From JBAXXL01 sp037127915 (GTDB lineage: Bacteria; Bacteroidota; Ignavibacteria; Kapaibacteriales; UBA2268): 64,000 nt of DNA. The notes beneath the pieces are model-generated. The model searched no databases and was not told where the DNA came from. It saw nothing but the letters and a program-made list of their open reading frames with translations. Position 1 is the stretch's first letter, and each line of letters begins with the position of its first letter. Location: positions 1 through 64,000 of the forward strand of contig JBAXXL010000006.1 of NCBI GenBank assembly GCA_037127915.1, written 5' to 3'. A program made the position numbers and the translations under genes. Shown here in pieces: positions 59,467-64,000 of this stretch.

Positions 59467-62400
59467 ATGAAACGAATTCTTTTATTATTTGTTCTTCTTG
59501 TGCTTACTCAATTAACAATGCGCGCAGAAGAAGAGCTTACGAGCGATATACTCTCGGGTATGAAATTACGAAATATCGGTCCCGCTATGACATCCGGCAG
59601 AATATGCGATATTGCGGTTAACCCGAAAAATAAATCCGAATGGTACATAGCTGTTGCCGCAGGACACGTTTGGAAAACGACCAATAACGGCACCAGCTTC
59701 ACCCCCGTTTTCGATAACGAAGGCTCATATTCCATAGGTTGCGTAACAATCGACCCGAGCAATCCTTTTATAGTTTGGGTAGGCACTGGCGAAAATAACA
59801 GCCAGCGTTCGGTGGGCTATGGTGACGGTATTTATAAATCTACCGATGGCGGAAGCTCTTGGGTTAAAATGGGATTGCCAAAATCCGAGCATATAGCGAA
59901 GATTTACGTTGACCCACGCAATTCAAACGTTGTATATGCCGCCGCACAAGGTCCACTGTGGATTGACGGCGGTGACCGCGGTTTGTATAAAACAATTGAC
60001 GGCGGAAAAAATTGGATAAAAATCTTAAATATATCAGAAAAAACAGGTGTTACCGACTTAGTCGCCGACCCTCGCAATCCCGATGTGCTTTATGCCGCTT
60101 CATACCAAAGAAGACGCCACGTCTTTACATTGGTTGATGGTGGTCCGGAATCGGCGGTTTACAAAAGCGAGGATGCAGGTGCGACCTGGAATAAAATTAT
60201 GAGCGGAATGCCCGGCGGCGATGTTGGACGTATCGGCTTAGCAATTTCTCCGGTTAATCCCGATGTACTCTATGCAATAGTAGAAGCTACAGAAAGTAAC
60301 GGCGGATTTTTCCGCTCTACAAACCGTGGTGCTAGCTGGGAAAAACGCAATGGACACGTTTCCTCAAGTCCGCAATATTATCAAGAACTTTTCTGTGACC
60401 CGAAAAACGTGGATAAAGTTTTTTCGATGGGCACATTAACAATGGTAACAATAGATGGTGGTGCAAATTTCACAGCACTTTCCAACCGTGACCGTCACGT
60501 GGACGACCACGCTTTATATATAGAACCTGAAAATACGAAACATATATTAATCGGCGGTGACGGCGGTCTTTACGAAACATTCGATAACGGCGATACTTGG
60601 CGTTTCTTCGAAAACCTGCCGGTTACGCAATTTTACCGCATACAAGCCGATAATACTCTACCTTTTTACTGGGTTTACGGCGGTACTCAGGATAATAATT
60701 CCGTTGGCGGTCCTTCGAGAACAGCCAACTCAGCAGGCATTTTAAGCCAAGATTGGGTTTATGTTGTCGGCGGTGACGGTTATGAACCACAAATTGATCC
60801 CGAAAATCCAAATATCGTTTATGGTCAATGGCAGTACGGTAATTTCGTCCGCTTTGATAAAAAAAGCGGCGAATTAACCGGTATTCAGCCTCAAGCTGAA
60901 GAAGGCGAAGAACTGCGCTGGAACTGGGATTCTCCTATGATTCTAAGCCCGTTTAATGCTTCAAGATTGTACGTAGCCGCAAATAAAGTTTTCCGTTCTG
61001 ACGACAAGGGAAATACTTGGCAAAAAATCAGTGAAGACCTGACACGCGCTATTGACAGAGACCAGCTCGAAGTAATGGGTAAACTTTGGGAACCCGAAGC
61101 AGTTGCTAAAAACACTTCCACATCACTTTACGGGAATATCATTTCCTTATGCGAATCTCCTAAGCAAGAAGGTTTAATTTACGTCGGCACAGACGATGGT
61201 TTAATCCAGGTTACTGAAGATAATGGTAAAACTTGGCGCAAAATCGATAAATTCGCCGGAGTTCCTGAAACCACTTACGTCAGCGATATATTCCCATCAA
61301 GACACTATGCGGAAACTGTTTATGCTACATTCAACAACCACAAACGCGGCGATTTCAAACCTTATATTCTAAAATCTATGGATAAAGGTAAATCTTGGCA
61401 ATCTATCGCCGGAAATTTACCTGAAAATGAAAATATCTGGACGATGGAAGAAGACCCTATGGATCCGAATATTTTATTTATAGGAACTGAAACCGGCTTA
61501 TATTTGACAATAGATGGCGGAAAAAAATGGCTTAAAGACAATAACGGTATGCCGAAAACTATGGCAGTGAAAGATTTGGATATTCAAGAACGTGAAAGTG
61601 ATTTGGTGGTTGGTACTTTTGGACGAGGTATTTATATTTTAGATAACTTTACACCATTGCGCCAAATTGCACAAGATAAATCGATTATAAATAAAAATGC
61701 TCACATATTCAAAATAAAAGATGCTTTGATGTATAATCCAAGTTACGCAAATTGCCGAAACAACGAAGGCGAAACATTTTTCCACGCCTCGAACCCTGCG
61801 TTTGGTGCTGAAATAGTTTATTATATCAAAGATGATTTCAAATCTTTGAAGTCACTACGTCAGGAACAATGGAAAAAAGATGTTGCGGCAAATAAAAAAC
61901 CTACATATCCTACAAAAGAACAACTCAGATTGGAAGATTTAGAAAAAGCACCCGAATTATTATTCACTATTAAAAATTACAAAGGCGATGTTATTCGCCG
62001 ATTGAAAGCACCTTATAAAAAGGGTATCCAAAAAATAAATTGGGATTTCCGCTATGCAGGCTACTCCCCTCTGGCTCCAAGCACCGATATAAATGGAGTT
62101 AATGGAATGCCTGTACCTCCGGGAGCTTATAAAGTTTCGTTAGCTGAAATGATAGGCGATTCTATTAAAGAATTGGTTCCGGATATGGATTTTTTGTGCA
62201 AACCTCTGAATAATCTGACACTTCCTGCTATTAATAGCAAAGAATTAGACGATTATCGTAAAGAAGTTGTTGATTTACAAGGCAATATTAATGCGGCTAA
62301 CAATTTGCTTGCGGAAATGGATAACACAATGGAGATTGTTTCACGTACACTCATTGCATACCCATCAGCAGATCAGCAATATTTAATCAAAGCAAATAAA

Positions 62401-62703
62401 ATTAAAAACAAGCTTAAAACATTGCAATTGAAATTGAATGGTGATAATTCTATAGCCAGCCGTAGTGGTAACCAACCTCCATCGCTAACGGATAGAATGA
62501 ACGTTGTGGTTGGAATGATGTGGGAATCCGGTTCACAAATTACCGAAACACATAAACAATCCTTCAAAATAGCGCAAAAACAATTGAATGATCTTTTTAA
62601 TGATTTATACTCATTGAAATCAAAAGATTTAACTGAATTAAATAATTATCTTGATACTATTAACGCACCGCTTACACCGGGTCGTTTCCCTAATAAAAAG
62701 TAA
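59467..62703 (+). CDS. Exported BNR/sortilin-type (VPS10-like) propeller protein
   Basis: A 1078-residue protein with a signal peptide ending TMRAEE. About 700 residues form two sortilin/BNR-type propellers with recurring SxDxGxxW Asp-box turns: STDGGSSWVKM, TIDGGKNWIKI, SEDAGATWNKI, SDDKGNTWQKI, TEDNGKTWRKI, SMDKGKSWQSI. The C-terminal 330 residues include a beta domain (INWDFRYAGYSPLAP) and a long helical region. No T9SS tail is recognisable; it ends TPGRFPNKK. Similar proteins are annotated as glycosyl hydrolases, but no catalytic residues can be assigned. It lies three bases before dxs. Confidence 0.82.
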   Translation: MKRILLLFVLLVLTQLTMRAEEELTSDILSGMKLRNIGPAMTSGRICDIAVNPKNKSEWYIAVAAGHVWKTTNNGTSFTPVFDNEGSYSIGCVTIDPSNPFIVWVGTGENNSQRSVGYGDGIYKSTDGGSSWVKMGLPKSEHIAKIYVDPRNSNVVYAAAQGPLWIDGGDRGLYKTIDGGKNWIKILNISEKTGVTDLVADPRNPDVLYAASYQRRRHVFTLVDGGPESAVYKSEDAGATWNKIMSGMPGGDVGRIGLAISPVNPDVLYAIVEATESNGGFFRSTNRGASWEKRNGHVSSSPQYYQELFCDPKNVDKVFSMGTLTMVTIDGGANFTALSNRDRHVDDHALYIEPENTKHILIGGDGGLYETFDNGDTWRFFENLPVTQFYRIQADNTLPFYWVYGGTQDNNSVGGPSRTANSAGILSQDWVYVVGGDGYEPQIDPENPNIVYGQWQYGNFVRFDKKSGELTGIQPQAEEGEELRWNWDSPMILSPFNASRLYVAANKVFRSDDKGNTWQKISEDLTRAIDRDQLEVMGKLWEPEAVAKNTSTSLYGNIISLCESPKQEGLIYVGTDDGLIQVTEDNGKTWRKIDKFAGVPETTYVSDIFPSRHYAETVYATFNNHKRGDFKPYILKSMDKGKSWQSIAGNLPENENIWTMEEDPMDPNILFIGTETGLYLTIDGGKKWLKDNNGMPKTMAVKDLDIQERESDLVVGTFGRGIYILDNFTPLRQIAQDKSIINKNAHIFKIKDALMYNPSYANCRNNEGETFFHASNPAFGAEIVYYIKDDFKSLKSLRQEQWKKDVAANKKPTYPTKEQLRLEDLEKAPELLFTIKNYKGDVIRRLKAPYKKGIQKINWDFRYAGYSPLAPSTDINGVNGMPVPPGAYKVSLAEMIGDSIKELVPDMDFLCKPLNNLTLPAINSKELDDYRKEVVDLQGNINAANNLLAEMDNTMEIVSRTLIAYPSADQQYLIKANKIKNKLKTLQLKLNGDNSIASRSGNQPPSLTDRMNVVVGMMWESGSQITETHKQSFKIAQKQLNDLFNDLYSLKSKDLTELNNYLDTINAPLTPGRFPNKK

Positions 62704-62706
62704 AAA

Positions 62707-64000
62707 ATGGAACAAAAAGATTATAAATACTTATTTGATATAAATTCTCCGGCAGACCTGAGAAAATTACCGCGTGAGGCTTTGCCTCAAGTATGCGCGG
62801 AATTACGTAATTATCTTATTGATACGGTAACTCAAACCGGAGGTCATTTTGGCGCCGGATTGGGTGTGGTAGAACTTACTGTAGCATTGCATTATGTCTT
62901 GAATACACCTGATGATAAGCTTGTTTTTGATGTTGGTCACCAAGCGTATCCGCATAAAATACTTACCGGCAGACGTGATTTAATGAAAACAATCCGCAAA
63001 AAAGGTGGTTTATCAGGATTCCCTAACCGCAAGGAAAGCGAATATGATGCTTTTGGAACTGGGCATGCTTCGACAAGTATTTCTGCCGCTTTGGGCATAG
63101 CTACAGCTCGCGATATAAATAAAGATAATTACCGGGTTGCGGCAGTAATAGGTGATGGCTCAATGACCGGCGGTATGGCTTATGAGGCTATGAATAACTG
63201 CGGCTACCAGAAACGAAAAGTTCTAATCATTCTAAATGATAACAACTTCTCGATTGATAAAAACATATCTGCTATTTCAAACTACTTTACTAAAGTTTTT
63301 TCAAGTAATACAGCTATGACTGTCAGAGAAAACCTGTGGAATGCTATGGGTAAATTGGCAAGCGGTGATAGATTGCGAAAGTATGCTTCACGATTGGAAG
63401 ACAGTTTAAAAGCGATAGTTACCCCGGGGGTGCTCTTCGAAACCCTAGGTTTTAATTATTTCGGACCGATTAACGGCAATAATATACATAAACTCGTTGA
63501 TATGCTTGGTAAAATCAAAGATCTTAACGGACCTGTGTTCTTGCATATTATGACCGAGAAAGGCAAAGGTTATTTACCAGCCGAAAAAGATAAACAAAAA
63601 CTTCACGCTATTGGAATGCCGCAAAGTATATCAGAAAAAGCATTACCTGACATGGTGGACTTAAAATCGTTCAGTTCTATTTTTGGTGAAGCACTCACTG
63701 AAATTTGTGAGCAAAATGACAAAGTCGCCGCTGTTACTGCCGCTATGGCTGATGGAACCGGTTTGAACATTTTGCAGAAGAAATATCCGGAAAAAGTAAT
63801 TGATGTGGGTATCGCAGAAGGTCACGCAGTTACTTATGCCGCTGGAATGGCAACCCAAGATGTTATTCCGGTTGTAGCAATATATTCTACTTTCCTTCAA
63901 CGCGCTTACGATAGTTTGATTCACGATATAGCTCTACAGGATTTACACGTCGTTTTTGCACTCGACCGCGCAGGTTTGGTTGGAGAAGATGGTCCAACCC
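62707..64000 (+). CDS. dxs: 1-deoxy-D-xylulose-5-phosphate synthase, 3' end beyond the window
   Basis: ATG 62707 opens a frame that stays open to the end of the window (431 codons of an expected 610-640). Visible motifs are GGHFGAGLGVVELTVALHYV, DVGHQAYPHKILTGR, the ThDP signature GDGSMTGGMAYEAMNN ... NDNNFSID and MTEKGKGYLPAE, and the start of the transketolase Pyr domain with VGIAEGHAVTYAAGMA. The enzyme condenses pyruvate with glyceraldehyde 3-phosphate, the first step of the MEP isoprenoid route. It follows the BNR protein gene by three bases. Confidence 0.95.
   Translation, partial: MEQKDYKYLFDINSPADLRKLPREALPQVCAELRNYLIDTVTQTGGHFGAGLGVVELTVALHYVLNTPDDKLVFDVGHQAYPHKILTGRRDLMKTIRKKGGLSGFPNRKESEYDAFGTGHASTSISAALGIATARDINKDNYRVAAVIGDGSMTGGMAYEAMNNCGYQKRKVLIILNDNNFSIDKNISAISNYFTKVFSSNTAMTVRENLWNAMGKLASGDRLRKYASRLEDSLKAIVTPGVLFETLGFNYFGPINGNNIHKLVDMLGKIKDLNGPVFLHIMTEKGKGYLPAEKDKQKLHAIGMPQSISEKALPDMVDLKSFSSIFGEALTEICEQNDKVAAVTAAMADGTGLNILQKKYPEKVIDVGIAEGHAVTYAAGMATQDVIPVVAIYSTFLQRAYDSLIHDIALQDLHVVFALDRAGLVGEDGPT

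Noticed and set aside
59261..59470. 69-codon frame before the BNR protein
   Set aside because: It lies mostly in the dispersed repeat at 59305-59390 and stops inside the start of the real gene.

Overview
The window looks like chromosomal DNA from a low-GC (mid-30s %, by eye) bacterium of the Bacteroidota/Chlorobiota/Ignavibacteriota/Kapabacteria assemblage. The main reasons are seven predicted secreted proteins with C-terminal type IX secretion (T9SS) sorting tails, several Bacteroidota-style promoters (TTTG, 19-20 bp, TAnnTTTG), few clear Shine-Dalgarno sites, an OlsF-like ornithine-lipid synthase and hydin/choice-of-anchor-type surface proteins. The exact phylum cannot be fixed from the sequence alone. 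TGA, TAA and TAG are all used as stops.

Layout. 1-4.1 kb: end of a propeller/Fn3 T9SS cargo gene, a GIN-domain lipoprotein, a PIG-L deacetylase and a sugar-nucleotide epimerase. 4.2-4.4 kb: a degenerate tandem repeat. 4.5-7.9 kb: aminotransferase, ThpR-like RNA phosphodiesterase, MoxR ATPase, flavodoxin-fold reductase. 8.1-14.0 kb (minus strand): a defence-like island with a modification-dependent McrB (EVE domain plus AAA+ motor) overlapping McrC, a six-repeat helicase-associated-domain protein, and a 38-codon remnant resembling the tail of a restriction-modification enzyme. 14.6-20.4 kb (minus): a 1325-residue T9SS surface protein, a TerB-like protein and miaB. 20.6-25.7 kb (plus): CPBP protease, tsaC, HPr, enzyme I, a Nudix hydrolase and an exported protein. 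26-30 kb: two Cys-rich exported paralogues around a T9SS protein, then an NlpC/P60 lipoprotein. 30-34 kb (minus): CCA-adding enzyme and a split transketolase with a lipoprotein gene between its halves. 34-43 kb: lipoprotein, tRNA-Pro(TGG), a FemAB-like/DegT-tail fusion, rpmG, a T9SS protein flanked by two copies of a 109-bp repeat, a sirtuin, a broken VapBC locus, a GNAT enzyme and an alpha/beta hydrolase. 43.5-51.9 kb: ftsK, a ROK kinase pseudogene, an olsF-like gene, tRNA-Pro(CGG), an LRR T9SS protein and an outer-membrane-like protein. 52-55 kb: an overlapping ABC ATPase/HAD phosphatase/TolC operon. 55-59 kb (minus): Fe-S protein, RidA and two tandem T9SS propeller paralogues. 59.5-64 kb: a 1078-residue BNR/sortilin-type propeller and the 5' part of dxs.

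The intergenic regions are crowded with dispersed palindromic repeats of at least six families. Several keep their stems through compensatory base changes, some sit as apparent terminators, and three genes have their stop codons inside repeat units. Two intergenic stretches encode orphan ends of T9SS sorting domains, which points to past loss of cargo genes.

The most unusual items are the EVE-McrBC/HA-repeat island with its restriction-enzyme remnant, the acetyltransferase/aminotransferase-tail fusion, the interrupted transketolase operon, the ROK pseudogene with two in-frame stops each explicable by one G-to-T change, and the covarying repeat families. I did not find a CRISPR array, an intact insertion sequence or a complete prophage.
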